A DNA stretch of 64,000 nt from Accumulibacter sp003538495 (GTDB lineage: Bacteria > Pseudomonadota > Gammaproteobacteria > Burkholderiales > Rhodocyclaceae): NCBI RefSeq assembly GCF_029255145.1, contig NZ_JAPUVQ010000111.1:1-64000 (forward strand), given 5' to 3'. Positions 31,278-41,421 of this stretch are shown piece after piece. The position numbers and the translations under genes are program-made. Under the pieces are notes generated by a model that was given only the letters and a program-made list of their open reading frames with translations, searched no databases and was not told the DNA's origin. Within the stretch, counting starts at the first letter, position 1, and each line of letters opens with the position of its first letter.

Positions 31278-32678
31278 TCAGAAAGTGCCGAACATGCCGT
31301 TGAGAACGATCACCACGATCATCGCCATCAGGGGGAAAGCGACCGCGACCATGAAGATGTCGAAGTACGACTGTTTGTGGTTCAGTCCGCAAATGGCCAG
31401 CAGGGTGATTACCGCGCCGTTGTGCGGCAAGGCGTCGAGGCCTCCCGAGGCCAGCGCCGCGACGCGATGCAGGATTTGTGGGCTGATGTTCGCCGCCTGC
31501 GCCAGATCGAGGTAGGTCTGCCCGACCGCCTGGAGGGCGATGCTCATTCCCCCCGAGGCCGACCCGGTAATACCGGCCAGCACGTTCACCACGATCGCCA
31601 GGCCGATCACCGGGTTGTCGGTCAGCGACATCAGCCAGTCACGGATGATCAGGAATGAGGCCAGGCTGGCGATCACCGCGCCATAAGCGACCTCGGAACC
31701 GACGTTGAGAATCGGCAGCATCGAGCCGAGCGCGCCGTCGGTCAAGGATTGGCGAACGTTGGCGAAGCGCTTCCAGGTCAGAGCGATCAGCACTGCACAG
31801 GAAATCAGCATCGCCAGAATGATCGCCCAGGTGCCAGCGACGGCAGAGACGGTCGTCTTGCCGTACTTGGGCAACGCCAGGTAGTCGGTATCCAGCGAGG
31901 GGATGACGTACTTGCTGAAGACGAAGTTCAGCGCCAGGACCAGGACTACCGGGACGATCGCCACCGCGAACGAAGGCATGTCACCCACCGGTGCCGGCGG
32001 TGGCGTGGCGGCCGTCGCGAATGGTCCATCGTCGCCGTAGCCTTCGCCGGCGATGCGCGCGCGCCGCGCCCGCATCATCAGCCACGCGCTGCCGCAGCCG
32101 AACATCAGCAGCCCGGCGATCAGCCCGAGGCCCGGCGCCGCGAAAGCGTCGGTGTGAAAGTACGGCATCGGGATGGCGTTCTGAATCGCCGGGGATCCGG
32201 GCAACGCCGACATCGTGAAGGTGAACGAACCGAGCGCGATGGCCGCCGGAATCAGGCGTTTCGGCAGGTTTCCCTCGCGAAACATCTGGATGGCGACCGG
32301 GAACACCGCGAAGGCGACGACAAAAAGCGACACGCCGCCGTAGGTGAGAACGCCGCAAGCGAGGATGATGGCGATGATCGCGCGCTCCTTGCCGGTCCAT
32401 TCGACGATCTTGTGAGCGATGGTCCGCGCGCAACCCGAGTCGTCCATCAGCTTGCCGAAGACGGCGCCCAGCAGGAACAGCGGGAAGAACTTGATCAGGT
32501 AGTTGCCCAGCGCGGGCATGAAGACCTGCGTGTAAGTGGCGATGACCGGTGCGTCGAGCCCGCCGAACATCAGGCCGACGATCGCGCAGATCGGCGCGAT
32601 GATGATCACGTTCCAGCCCCGATAGGCCAGCGCGATGAGCAGCACCAGCGATACCACAATCCCAAGAATCCCGAACAC
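31278..32678 (-). CDS. GntP-family gluconate/organic-acid:H+ symporter
   Basis: A membrane protein of about 466 residues with a dozen or more helices. Family signatures: AYRGWNVIIIAPICAIVGLMFGG near the N-terminus, LGAVFGKLMDDSGCARTIAHKIVE, LTYGGVSLFVVAFAVFPVA, FTMSALPGSPAIQNAIP and a late ITGSASGGMSIAL and GGLDALPHNGAVITLLAICGLNHKQSYFDIF. Members import gluconate, fructuronate or similar small acids with protons. The start is a GTG: 32678 lies five bases after a G-rich ribosome-binding site; a GTG two codons upstream (32684) is the alternative. The binding-protein gene follows. Confidence 0.9.
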   Translation of the reverse strand: MFGILGIVVSLVLLIALAYRGWNVIIIAPICAIVGLMFGGLDAPVIATYTQVFMPALGNYLIKFFPLFLLGAVFGKLMDDSGCARTIAHKIVEWTGKERAIIAIILACGVLTYGGVSLFVVAFAVFPVAIQMFREGNLPKRLIPAAIALGSFTFTMSALPGSPAIQNAIPMPYFHTDAFAAPGLGLIAGLLMFGCGSAWLMMRARRARIAGEGYGDDGPFATAATPPPAPVGDMPSFAVAIVPVVLVLALNFVFSKYVIPSLDTDYLALPKYGKTTVSAVAGTWAIILAMLISCAVLIALTWKRFANVRQSLTDGALGSMLPILNVGSEVAYGAVIASLASFLIIRDWLMSLTDNPVIGLAIVVNVLAGITGSASGGMSIALQAVGQTYLDLAQAANISPQILHRVAALASGGLDALPHNGAVITLLAICGLNHKQSYFDIFMVAVAFPLMAMIVVIVLNGMFGTF

Positions 32679-32955
32679 AGGCACCCCCCCTTGACGTGAC
32701 GTGGGAAATCAGACGCATTCGTACTGCGCGGCGGAGTATCTCCCTCTTTCGCGCGAGCCGTCAATCGAATGTTCGCTCGTTGGTTTCGCGACCGGATTGC
32801 GGCGTCGAGCGCGGAGGCCGCGCGGCGTGCTGGTGTAGAATGGCGCCGCGCAAGCGAGAGCCGCCCGCAGGGGCACCGTTGTTCACCGCGCAAGTCTCAT
32901 GATAGACCCGACGTGGTAGACCGGCCGCTTGCCGGCCAGCCGTTTTCCCTGACTG

Positions 32956-35900
32956 ATGATCCCGACAACGACCCCTTCCCCCTCACCTGGCCCGGCTCCT
33001 TCAACCAACCCCTTCGCCGACTGCCTGGCGCTCGACCAGCGTCGCCTGCGCTCGCTGACGCGCGACCTCCGGCATTTCTTCGGCGCCAAGCGCGAGGCGC
33101 GGCTGGCCGAGCGCGACAGCTTGCTCGAACAGTCGCGGGCGGCCGTCGCTGCCCGCCGAGCGCGGTTGCCGAAACCGCTCTTTGCCGACGACCTGCCGGT
33201 CAACGGCCGACGCGGCGAAATTGCCGAACTGATCGTTAAGCATCAAGTGCTGATCGTCTGCGGCGAAACAGGCTCCGGGAAGACCACGCAGATCCCCAAG
33301 ATCTGCCTCGAAATCGGCCGTGGCAGCGCCGGGCTGATCGGTCACACCCAGCCCCGCCGGATTGCCGCGCGGTCGACCGCCGCGCGCATCGCGCAGGAAC
33401 TGCAGAGTGAGGTCGGCCGGCTGGTGGGTTACAAGATCCGCTTCAGCGATCGCACCTCGCCGGATGCCTTCGTCAAACTGATGACCGACGGCATCCTGCT
33501 GGCCGAGACGCAGGGTGACGCCTGGCTCGAGCGCTACGACACCTTGATCATCGACGAGGCGCACGAGCGCAGCCTGAACATCGATTTCCTGCTCGGCTAC
33601 CTCAAGCAGTTGCTGCCCAGGCGTCGCGATCTGAAGCTGATCATCACCTCGGCGACGATCGACGCCGAGCGTTTTTCGCAGCACTTCGACGACGCGCCGG
33701 TGATCGAAGTCTCGGGTCGTCTGCATCCGGTCGAGCTGCGCTACCGGCCGCTGCAGAAGGTCGAGGACGAGCCAGCCGGCGACGATCAGCGCGATCTGTA
33801 CCAGGCGATCGTTGATGCCTGCGACGAACTGCACTGCGCCGGGCCGGGCGATGTGCTGGTGTTTCTACCCGGCGAGCGCGAAATCCGCGAGGCGGCCGAG
33901 GCCCTGCGCAAGCACCACCTGCCGCACACCGAGATCCTTCCCTTGTTCGCGCGGCTATCGGTCGAGGAGCAGGGACGGATCTTCAAACCGCACGTCGGTC
34001 GCCGGATCGTACTGGCAACCAATGTCGCCGAGACCTCGCTGACCGTCCCGGGAATCCGCTACGTCGTCGATTCCGGGCTGGCGCGGATCAAGCGTTATTC
34101 GTACCGCAACAAGGTCGAACAGCTGCAGATCGAGAAGATCTCGCAGGCTTCGGCCAACCAGCGCGCGGGGCGCTGCGGCCGGGTCGCCGCCGGCGTCTGC
34201 ATCCGTCTCTACGACGAGCAGGACTTCGGCTCCCGACCACCGTACTCGGAGCCCGAGATTCAGCGCTCTTCGCTGGCTGGCGTGATCCTGCGCATGAAGG
34301 GTCTGCGCCTCGGTGACGTCGAGGATTTCCCGTTCCTCGAAGCACCGCCGCAGAAGGCGATCAGCGACGGTTACCAGCTGCTGCTCGAACTCGGCGCGGT
34401 CACCGCCGAGCACGCGCTGACGCCGGTCGGCCAGGAACTGGCGAAAATACCGCTCGATCCGCGCCTGGGACGGATGATCGTCGCCGCTCGCGACGAAGGC
34501 TGCCTGCGCGAGGTACTGGTGATCGCCGCCGCACTGAGCGTGCAGGATCCGCGCGAGCGTCCGCAGGAAAGGCAGGGCAGCGCTGACGCCGCGCACCGCA
34601 AGTTTGCCGACGAGAAGTCTGAGTTCCTTGCATGGCTCAAGCTCTGGGACTGGTATCAGGCCGAACTCGACCACCGCAAGTCGCAGCGCAAGCTGGTCGA
34701 AGCCTGCCACGCCAACTTCCTGTCGGCGCTGCGGATGCGTGAGTGGCACGACATCCATGGGCAGCTGCACGCACTGGCGGCCGAGCACCAATGGCGCGAG
34801 AACCAGCTACCGGCAACATACGACGCGATTCACCGTGCGCTGCTCGCCGGCCTGCTCGGCAACATCGGCTGCAAGTCGGAGGAAGCGGCGCATTACCTCG
34901 GCGCGCGCGGCATCAAGCTGCTGATTCACCCGGCTTCGGCGCTGCAGAAGAAAGCCGGCAAGTGGATCGTCGCCGCCGAGATCAGCGAAACGACGCGGCT
35001 GTTCGCGCGCTGCGTCGCGCGTATCGAACCCGAGTGGCTGGAGCGCGTCGGCGCCCACCTGCTGAAGCGCAGCCACTTCGACCCGCACTGGGAGAAGAAG
35101 GCGATGCAGGCGATCGCTTTCGAGCGGATCACGCTGCACGGGATCGTCGTCGATCCGCGCCGGCGGGTAAACTTCGGGCCGCTGAATCCACCGGCGGCGC
35201 GCGAGATCTTCATCCGCCAGGCGCTGGTAGAAGGCGAGGTCAGCGAAGAGTTCGCCAGGCGCTGGGCGTTCTTTACCCACAATCAGCAGCTGATCCTCGA
35301 GATCGAGACGCTCGAACACAAGTCGCGCCGGCCCGACGTGCTGGTCGACGACGAGCTGATCTTCACCTTCTACGACCAGATCATCCCCGATGGCATCTAC
35401 AGCGGCGCCACTTTCGACAAGTGGCGCAGCGAGGCAGAACGCGAACAACCGCGCCTGCTGCACCTGCTGCGCGAAGACCTGATGCGCCATGAGGCCGCCG
35501 GCATCACCAGCGAGGCGTTCCCGCACCAACTGCGGCTTGGCGGCGTCGACTACCCGCTGGCCTATCACTTCGAGCCCGGGAGCGCGCGCGACGGCGTGAC
35601 CCTTACCGTGCCGCTGGCGCAGCTGAATCAGCTTCCCGCGGCGCGCTGCGAATGGCTGGTGCCGGGGCTGCTGAAGGAAAAGGTGGTGCAGCTGGTGAAG
35701 ACCCTGCCGCAACGGATTCGTGCCAAGCTGGTGCCGGTTCCCGACTTTGCTGCCGAGTTCGTCGCGCAGGTGCCGCCAGTGGACAAGCCGCTGGTGAGCG
35801 CACTGATTGGATTCATCGTCCAGTCGCGCGGGCTCAACGCCCGTGGCTGGGAAATCACGCCCGACGCCTTTCGCCCCGACGCCGTGCCGGCGCACTTGAA

Positions 35901-36894
35901 CTTCAATTTCCGCCTGATTGACGACAACGGCCGCCAGCTCGGCATCAGCCGCAAGCTGAGCGAGCTGCGCAGTGAGTGGGGGCGCGAGGCCAAGCAGGAA
36001 TTCGCCGAGTTGCACGAAACTCCGGCCGAGTTGTCGGGATTAACCGACTGGAGTTTCGGCGAGTTGGCGGAGCTGATCGAAGTCAACGTCGGCAGCAGCC
36101 AGAGCGTTCTCGGCTACCCCGGACTGGCCGACGACGGCGACAGTGTCTCGGTGCGCGTCTTCGATTCGCCCGGTGAGGCGCTGCGATCGCATGCCGCGGG
36201 TCTGCTGCGACTGTTCATGCTGCAGTTCGGCGAGCAGCTGAAGCACCTCGAAAAGAATCTGCCTGGCCTGACCCAGATGGCAATGCAGTTCATGGCGCTC
36301 GGCACGCTCGACGAACTGCGGCGTCACTTGCTCGAACTTGCGGTCGCACGCGCCTGCCTGATCGAACCGTGGCCGACCGATGCGACCAGCTTCGAGGCGC
36401 GCTGCCTGCAGGCCAGGCCGCGAGTGGGGCTGCTGGCCCAGGAGATCGCCCGCCTGGTGGGGCAGATTCTCGCCGAGTGGCTGGCGCTGCACAAGAAGCT
36501 GCCGGCGTTCAAGGCATACGGCAGCACGGTGCACGACATCGAGGGACAATTGGCCCGGCTGATCGGCAAACGCTTCATTGCCGACACGCCCTTCGAGCGC
36601 CTGCAGCACTTTCCCCGCTATCTGAAGGCGATCGCGCTGCGCCTGGACAAGCTCAAAGCGGGCGGCGCCCAGGGCGCGGCCCGCGATGCGCGCTTGCTGG
36701 CCGAGTACCTGCCGCTGTGGACAAACTACCAGCGACGCGCCATCGTGTTGGCCAAACAGGGCGTCAGCGACCCGCAACTCGAACAGTTCCGCTGGTTGCT
36801 CGAGGAACTGCGGGTACACCTGTTCGCGCAGGAGCTGCGGACCCCGTCGCCGATCTCGAGCAAGCGTCTGCAGAAGATGTGGGAAGGCATGTGA
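32956..36894 (+). CDS. hrpA: ATP-dependent RNA helicase HrpA
   Basis: A 1312-residue DEAH-box helicase of full HrpA length. Motifs: GETGSGKT (103-110, Walker A), TQPRRIAARSTAARIA (motif Ia), IIDEAHERSLN (DEAH 200-203), ITSATIDAERFS (motif III), ATNVAETSLTVPGI and QRAGRCGRV (motif VI). HA2, OB-fold and the HrpA-specific C-terminal DUF3418 region (after about residue 650) follow. HrpA acts on stalled or collided ribosomes and in mRNA processing. The ATG at 32956 has no strong ribosome-binding site. The EI24 gene starts 40 bases after it. Transcribed rightward, opposite to the GntP gene. Confidence 0.95.
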   Translation: MIPTTTPSPSPGPAPSTNPFADCLALDQRRLRSLTRDLRHFFGAKREARLAERDSLLEQSRAAVAARRARLPKPLFADDLPVNGRRGEIAELIVKHQVLIVCGETGSGKTTQIPKICLEIGRGSAGLIGHTQPRRIAARSTAARIAQELQSEVGRLVGYKIRFSDRTSPDAFVKLMTDGILLAETQGDAWLERYDTLIIDEAHERSLNIDFLLGYLKQLLPRRRDLKLIITSATIDAERFSQHFDDAPVIEVSGRLHPVELRYRPLQKVEDEPAGDDQRDLYQAIVDACDELHCAGPGDVLVFLPGEREIREAAEALRKHHLPHTEILPLFARLSVEEQGRIFKPHVGRRIVLATNVAETSLTVPGIRYVVDSGLARIKRYSYRNKVEQLQIEKISQASANQRAGRCGRVAAGVCIRLYDEQDFGSRPPYSEPEIQRSSLAGVILRMKGLRLGDVEDFPFLEAPPQKAISDGYQLLLELGAVTAEHALTPVGQELAKIPLDPRLGRMIVAARDEGCLREVLVIAAALSVQDPRERPQERQGSADAAHRKFADEKSEFLAWLKLWDWYQAELDHRKSQRKLVEACHANFLSALRMREWHDIHGQLHALAAEHQWRENQLPATYDAIHRALLAGLLGNIGCKSEEAAHYLGARGIKLLIHPASALQKKAGKWIVAAEISETTRLFARCVARIEPEWLERVGAHLLKRSHFDPHWEKKAMQAIAFERITLHGIVVDPRRRVNFGPLNPPAAREIFIRQALVEGEVSEEFARRWAFFTHNQQLILEIETLEHKSRRPDVLVDDELIFTFYDQIIPDGIYSGATFDKWRSEAEREQPRLLHLLREDLMRHEAAGITSEAFPHQLRLGGVDYPLAYHFEPGSARDGVTLTVPLAQLNQLPAARCEWLVPGLLKEKVVQLVKTLPQRIRAKLVPVPDFAAEFVAQVPPVDKPLVSALIGFIVQSRGLNARGWEITPDAFRPDAVPAHLNFNFRLIDDNGRQLGISRKLSELRSEWGREAKQEFAELHETPAELSGLTDWSFGELAELIEVNVGSSQSVLGYPGLADDGDSVSVRVFDSPGEALRSHAAGLLRLFMLQFGEQLKHLEKNLPGLTQMAMQFMALGTLDELRRHLLELAVARACLIEPWPTDATSFEARCLQARPRVGLLAQEIARLVGQILAEWLALHKKLPAFKAYGSTVHDIEGQLARLIGKRFIADTPFERLQHFPRYLKAIALRLDKLKAGGAQGAARDARLLAEYLPLWTNYQRRAIVLAKQGVSDPQLEQFRWLLEELRVHLFAQELRTPSPISSKRLQKMWEGM

Positions 36895-36934
36895 CCGACC
36901 GTAGCGATAGCGATCGTGGGCAAGGAGATGAACA

Positions 36935-37683
36935 GTGAGTGAGATCGTGTTGGCAATGGGGCGCAGCCTGCGTACGCTCGGCCGCGGGCGCGTCTGGCTG
37001 TTGTTTTTCGGGCCAGCGGTGGTCGCGGTTGTGGTCTGGATCGGGCTGACGGTATTCGCCCTCGAAAGCCTGATTGGTCTCCTGGTAGACCAGCCGCCGC
37101 TGACCTGGCTGGCCGGCTGGGGAGCGGTGTGGCTGGCCAAGCTGGGCGCGGTACTCGGCGGCTGGCTGTTGATTCTCGCCGCCGCTTTCGTCACCGCGAT
37201 GCTGCTGGCGGCGATCTTCGTCATGCCACTGCTGCTCGATCACGTCGCCCGCGCCGATTACCCGGAACTGGCGCGAGTCGGCAAGGACAGCCTGACCGCG
37301 GGCGCCTGGAACAGCATTGCCGCAGTACTGCTGTACCTCATCGGCTGGCTGCTGACGCTGCCGCTGTGGTTGATTCCCGGGCTTGGCCTGCTGCTGCCGA
37401 TCCTGTGGATGGCCTGGTTGACGCGTCGAACGTTTGCCTACGACGCGCTCACGGTGCACGCCACCGGGCAGGAGTGGCGCGAACTGCGCCGCCAGCAGGG
37501 CTGGCCGCTGCTGCTGCTCGGGGTCGTGCTGGCACTGCTGGCGCATGTCCCGGTGCTCGGTCTGCTGACCCCGACGCTGGCGGCACTGGCGTATACGCAC
37601 TTCTGCCTCGAGGCGCTTAGGCGCTTGCGGCAGGGAGCGCTGGTGGCAGTAATCAACGAGCCGCCGGCGCTGAAGGAAAGACC

Positions 37684-37687
<4 letters not shown>
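36935..37687 (+). CDS. EI24-domain (CysZ-like) membrane protein
   Basis: A 250-residue inner-membrane protein from a GTG preceded by AAGGAG. It has four to six hydrophobic helices (about 21-48, 58-85, 128-158, 182-204) with the pattern MGRSLRTLGRGRVWLLFFGPAVVAVVVWIG at the start and a DHVARADYPELARVGKDSL loop, as in the EI24/DUF2868-like group related to CysZ. CysZ moves sulfate into the cell; the substrate of this branch is not known. Its stop overlaps the next start by four bases (ATGA), so translation is coupled with the MoaB/CinA-like gene. Confidence 0.85.
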
Positions 37688-38439
<752 letters not shown>

Positions 38440-38490
38440 GCGAGATCCAGGACATTGCAGCGGCCATAGCGGAACCGAGGCTGCCGGTCA

Positions 38491-38517
38491 ACGAACGAAC
38501 CCCGACCGCGGCCGGGG
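38491..38517 (-). terminator. possible terminator after phasin 1
   Basis: On the minus strand a hairpin with arms CCCCG/CGGGG (38513-38517 and 38500-38504) is followed by GTTCGTTCGT. It lies 35-60 bases after the phasin stop. The T-run is poor, so it may not work without Rho. Confidence 0.25.
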
Positions 38518-38552
38518 TACAGATTGGCGCCGGATCAGCCGGCAAACGCCTC

Positions 38553-39098
38553 TTACTTCTTCGGGGTCAGGGCCGCGGCCGCCTGCGCCGTGGCGGTTGA
38601 AGCCGCCTTGATATTGGTGTCGACGATGTCGGTCATCTGCTTGGCCATCTGCGAAATGTTTTCGAAGGCGGTGGTCGAAGCGTTCATCATCTGCTTCATC
38701 GCTCCGGAGAACACGTCGCCGGCAATCGGCGCAGCACTGCTCTTGTCGACCAGGCCCGAAGCCGTCTGGCTCATGGCGCTGTACTGCTGTTCCATTACCG
38801 AAGTGATTTCGCGCTGCATGTTGGCTGCCAGGTCGTACAGACCGCGTGAGTATTCCAGGAGCTTTTCAACGTTGGGCTGCGCCAGCGAACCGGCGACGCT
38901 GGTCAGTTGCTGCGGGTCCTTGATTTCCATCAACTGCTGCGCACCGCTGGCGCTGGAGTTGAACAGGTCGCGGCTGGCCGCCAGATTGAGGGCAGAGAGT
39001 TGTTCCATGCCGTGGAAAGCGGTGCGCACCAGCGTCATCATGACTTGTGCGTTGGCTTTCTGGCTCTGGGCGAGTTTGTCGAGATCGATGGTGTTCAT
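38553..39098 (-). CDS. phaP: phasin, PHA-granule surface protein (copy 1)
   Basis: A 181-residue helical, amphipathic protein without signal peptide. The ATG at 39098 follows GGAGG with five bases between. The pattern NAQVMMTLVRTAFHGMEQLSALNLAASRDLF, QLTSVAGSLAQPNVEKLLEYSRGLYDLA and an Ala/Thr/Lys-rich tail ending AALTPKK is typical of Phasin_2 (PhaP) proteins. Phasins coat polyhydroxybutyrate granules and control their number and size. A second phasin lies 230 bases upstream in the same direction; the two share the QASLAQPN-type segment and the helix plan, so they are probably old duplicates. A strong terminator separates them. Confidence 0.92.
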   Translation of the reverse strand: MNTIDLDKLAQSQKANAQVMMTLVRTAFHGMEQLSALNLAASRDLFNSSASGAQQLMEIKDPQQLTSVAGSLAQPNVEKLLEYSRGLYDLAANMQREITSVMEQQYSAMSQTASGLVDKSSAAPIAGDVFSGAMKQMMNASTTAFENISQMAKQMTDIVDTNIKAASTATAQAAAALTPKK

Positions 39099-39245
39099 GA
39101 ATTCCTCCGTAAATGGCAATGATAAGACGCCTAAGGCGCGTGACGGAAAATCGAGGAAGCGTGAACACAGCGACACGCTCTTCCCGCCCCGTTATGGGTA
39201 CTGCTGTTCAACGCCTACCGGATGGCAGCGGCCAAGCGCCCCAAT

Positions 39246-39275
39246 AAAAGAAACCCCCGAATGCTGCCGGGGGCT
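39246..39275 (-). terminator. Rho-independent terminator of phasin 2
   Basis: Minus strand: arms CCCCCG and CGGGGG (39275-39270 and 39261-39256) with an eight-base loop, then TTTCTTTTATT (39255-39245). It begins 55 bases after the phasin-2 stop. The strong stem and T-tract make it convincing. Confidence 0.85.
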
Positions 39276-39330
39276 CCTCGTACGCTTGCTGGTCAGACAG
39301 CCGCATCGAGCCCGATAGGCGCGGGCACGC

Positions 39331-39882
39331 TTACTTCTTGGTCGCAGCGGCGGTAGCGCCAACGGCCTTGACGGTGGCGTTGGTCGCTGCCGCCACGTTC
39401 GACTCGGCAATGTCGGCAACCTGTTTGGCGGCCTTGTTCATACTGTCGAAAGCCGAAGTAGCCGACGCGATGGCCGACTTGACGGCCGAAACAGCAACAT
39501 CGGAACCAACCGGCGCGTTCTTGGCCGCCTTTTCGAGCAGCGCGAAGACCTGCTTCTGGAAGTCGGCGAACTGCGCCTCGAGCAGCTTGGAGACTTCTTC
39601 CTTCGACTGCGCCGAGATTTCATAGACGCTGCGGGTGTAGGCAACGGCCTTTTCGAGGTTCGGCTGGGCAAGCGAAGCCTGCACCGAGAACAGCTCCTGG
39701 GCGTTCTTCGCACCGAGCATCGCCTTGGCGTTGCTGACGCCGTCTTCCAGCATCGAACGGGCGGTATTCAGGTTGAGCGCTGCGATGCGCTCGGCGCTGG
39801 CCAGAGCCGTGTTGGCCAAGGTTAGCATGGCGTCGACGGAAGCCTTGTTGGCGGCGGCGAATTGTTCGGGCGTGGTAAACAT
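39331..39882 (-). CDS. phaP: phasin, PHA-granule surface protein (copy 2)
   Basis: A 183-residue phasin starting at the ATG at 39882, preceded by GAGGAGA. Motifs: FTTPEQFAAANKASVDAMLTL, ASAERIAALNLNTARSMLEDG, ELFSVQASLAQPNLEKAVAYTRSVYEI and a Lys/Ala tail ending TAAATKK. As in copy 1 it lacks a signal peptide and is nearly all helix. It has a near-consensus promoter (TTGACA-N16-TATAAT) flanked by TGCA-containing boxes, so it is probably strongly expressed and repressed when PHA is absent, as known for PhaR-controlled phasins. It is likely the major phasin. Confidence 0.94.
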   Translation of the reverse strand: MFTTPEQFAAANKASVDAMLTLANTALASAERIAALNLNTARSMLEDGVSNAKAMLGAKNAQELFSVQASLAQPNLEKAVAYTRSVYEISAQSKEEVSKLLEAQFADFQKQVFALLEKAAKNAPVGSDVAVSAVKSAIASATSAFDSMNKAAKQVADIAESNVAAATNATVKAVGATAAATKK

Positions 39883-39970
39883 GGTCAATCTCCTCAAATG
39901 AGTTAGGGGTACAACAAACATGTGCAATGTTGAACTCCTCGGTCCCGCGCCTCTTGGCACCCAGACCTTT

Positions 39971-39985
39971 TGTTGCACTGCACCA
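39971..39985. promoter_or_regulatory. TGCA-containing box, putative PhaR operator (downstream)
   Basis: TGTTGCACTGCACCA lies just downstream of the -10 of the phasin-2 promoter, at the predicted transcription start. Its reverse complement matches the box at 40030-40044 with one mismatch over the 13-base core. Confidence 0.5.
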
Positions 39986-39993
39986 TGGACATC

Positions 39994-40021
39994 ATTATAG
40001 GCGCCGCTGAGGGCTTGTCAA
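39994..40021 (-). promoter_or_regulatory. strong sigma-70 promoter of phasin 2
   Basis: On the minus strand TTGACA (40021-40016) and TATAAT (39999-39994), both perfect, are separated by 16 bases. It lies about 112 bases upstream of the phasin ATG and is bracketed by two inverted operator-like boxes. Confidence 0.88.
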
Positions 40022-40029
40022 GCGTTTTT

Positions 40030-40044
40030 TGGTGCAGCGCAACA
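40030..40044. promoter_or_regulatory. TGCA-containing box, putative PhaR operator (upstream)
   Basis: TGGTGCAGCGCAACA lies eight bases upstream of the -35. It is the inverted copy of the box at 39971-39985 (one mismatch in 13). Two inverted boxes around a promoter suit repression by a dimeric regulator such as PhaR; no phaR gene is in the window. Confidence 0.5.
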
Positions 40045-40137
40045 TACTTCGTACGACGATGTTTTTTATGACGTTCTCAGGACAATTTCATACCCGGCAC
40101 GGGTGGCGGCAGCTGCACGCCCAGTTGCGCACCCGCT

Positions 40138-40749
40138 TCACTTGCCGCCGGTTTTCGCGCTCGGCGCCGCCTTGAGGGTCAGCGGCTCTGCTGGCTGTGC
40201 GGCCGGATTGTCGTTCTTGCCGCGCGGCTGGATGATCGCCCGCACGCGCGCCTGCGCCGCCCCGGTGGCGGTCTTGGTGCTGCCGGCGCCGGTGGTGACG
40301 AGGTACTTCTCGTTCAGCGCATCATAGGAAATATACGGGCCCCTGACTTCGTCGAGGCCGCTCTTGACCCAGGCACGATTGAAGAATTCGCTTTTTTCCG
40401 CACGAGCGTCGTACTCGATGCGTTCGGCCTCGCCCTCGATGAAGTCGTCCTGTCCCTCGCGCTTCTGCCGGAAGCGGGCCAGCCCGTCGGTACCGCCAGT
40501 GGCGGTACCCTTCTGAAAACCGTCAGCATCCTGGGTGACCACCAGGCGATTGGTGCGGATCTGGAGAGTGCCCTGGATGAGGACCACGTTCCCTTCGAGA
40601 ATCTGGACCTTCTTGAGATCGTCGATGCTCAGCCGATCCGCTTCAAGTTGAACGGGTTTCTCGCGGTCCGCGCGCTCGGCCTGCGCCGGCATCGGCGGAA
40701 CCATCAGCAGCAGGGTGCTGGCGCAGGCGCAGAAATAGGTGTTTTTCAT
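40138..40749 (-). CDS. lptA: LPS transport periplasmic protein LptA
   Basis: A 203-residue protein with a signal peptide (about 1-24, ending MPAQAER) and an OstA/LptA beta-jellyroll domain (about 30-150): KPVQLEADRLSIDDLKKVQILEGNVVLIQGTLQIRTNRLVV is the family start. LptA forms the periplasmic bridge that passes LPS from LptC to LptD. The tail (about 150-203) is an Ala/Pro/Lys-rich extension. It overlaps the lptC gene by four bases. The usual next gene, lptB, does not follow; the next gene downstream is the phasin. Confidence 0.93.
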   Translation of the reverse strand: MKNTYFCACASTLLLMVPPMPAQAERADREKPVQLEADRLSIDDLKKVQILEGNVVLIQGTLQIRTNRLVVTQDADGFQKGTATGGTDGLARFRQKREGQDDFIEGEAERIEYDARAEKSEFFNRAWVKSGLDEVRGPYISYDALNEKYLVTTGAGSTKTATGAAQARVRAIIQPRGKNDNPAAQPAEPLTLKAAPSAKTGGK

Positions 40750-41339
40750 GTCTTGGGCTTTTTCTTGGCCGAATGGCTTTCAATTTGACCGGTAACCCGG
40801 GATTCCAGAAGATAGGTCTGCAATCTGTTATCAACCATCATGCCGACGCCCTGAACCCACGAGTTCCCCTGCGTGATCACCACCGAACTCTTGGTGAACG
40901 CCTTTTCCTCATCGGTAAGGACTGTCAACTCGGGCGTCTCGACGAGCAGCGGCGGCTGTTTCCCGGTGCCTTCGCGCCGCACTTCGACCTGCTCCCTGAG
41001 TTCGACCCGTTCACCTTTGCTGTTCAGATGTCCGCGCACCGCGCTGATACTCACCGGCGGCTTGGTCGGGTTAAAGTAGACCAGCCTGGGCTTGATCAGG
41101 TCCACTGTATCGTCATCGGGATAGTGGCGGATTTCTTCGGCAAACAGCGTGTACTTCAGCGTTCCCGTCTGACCGATCTTGCGCACCGTGGCATCGCTGA
41201 CGACGTAATCAGGATCGTGACGGTGCTTGCCGTCGCCGCGGACCTCGTCGAGTTCTGTCGCATAGCGCAGCCAGAACGTCAGCGCGGCCAGAATCAGCAG
41301 AATGCCGATCGGCAGTGCGGCACTGCTCCACTGCTTCAT
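40746..41339 (-). CDS. lptC: LPS export ABC transporter periplasmic protein LptC
   Basis: A 197-residue protein with one N-terminal membrane helix (about 8-24, ALPIGILLILAALTFWL) and a periplasmic LptC domain: ATVRKIGQTGTLKYTLFAEEIRHYPDDDTVDLIKPRLVYF and then VEVRREGT, PPLLVETPELTVLTDEEKAFT. LptC anchors the periplasmic bridge to the LptBFG transporter. It lies between kdsD and lptA, 82 bases after kdsD; the usual kdsC between them is missing. It overlaps lptA by four bases. Confidence 0.92.
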   Translation of the reverse strand: MKQWSSAALPIGILLILAALTFWLRYATELDEVRGDGKHRHDPDYVVSDATVRKIGQTGTLKYTLFAEEIRHYPDDDTVDLIKPRLVYFNPTKPPVSISAVRGHLNSKGERVELREQVEVRREGTGKQPPLLVETPELTVLTDEEKAFTKSSVVITQGNSWVQGVGMMVDNRLQTYLLESRVTGQIESHSAKKKPKT

Positions 41340-41421
41340 GCGCGACCTTCATTGCCAAGGCACAAGCAGCCTGGCCGGCGAGCGCAGGCAGTCGCGCCGT
41401 GGTGGCCGGCGGTTGCAGACA

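Noticed and set aside
32831..32841. TGTAGAAT as a -10 for hrpA
   Set aside because: No -35 at proper spacing and the surrounding bases give no extended -10.
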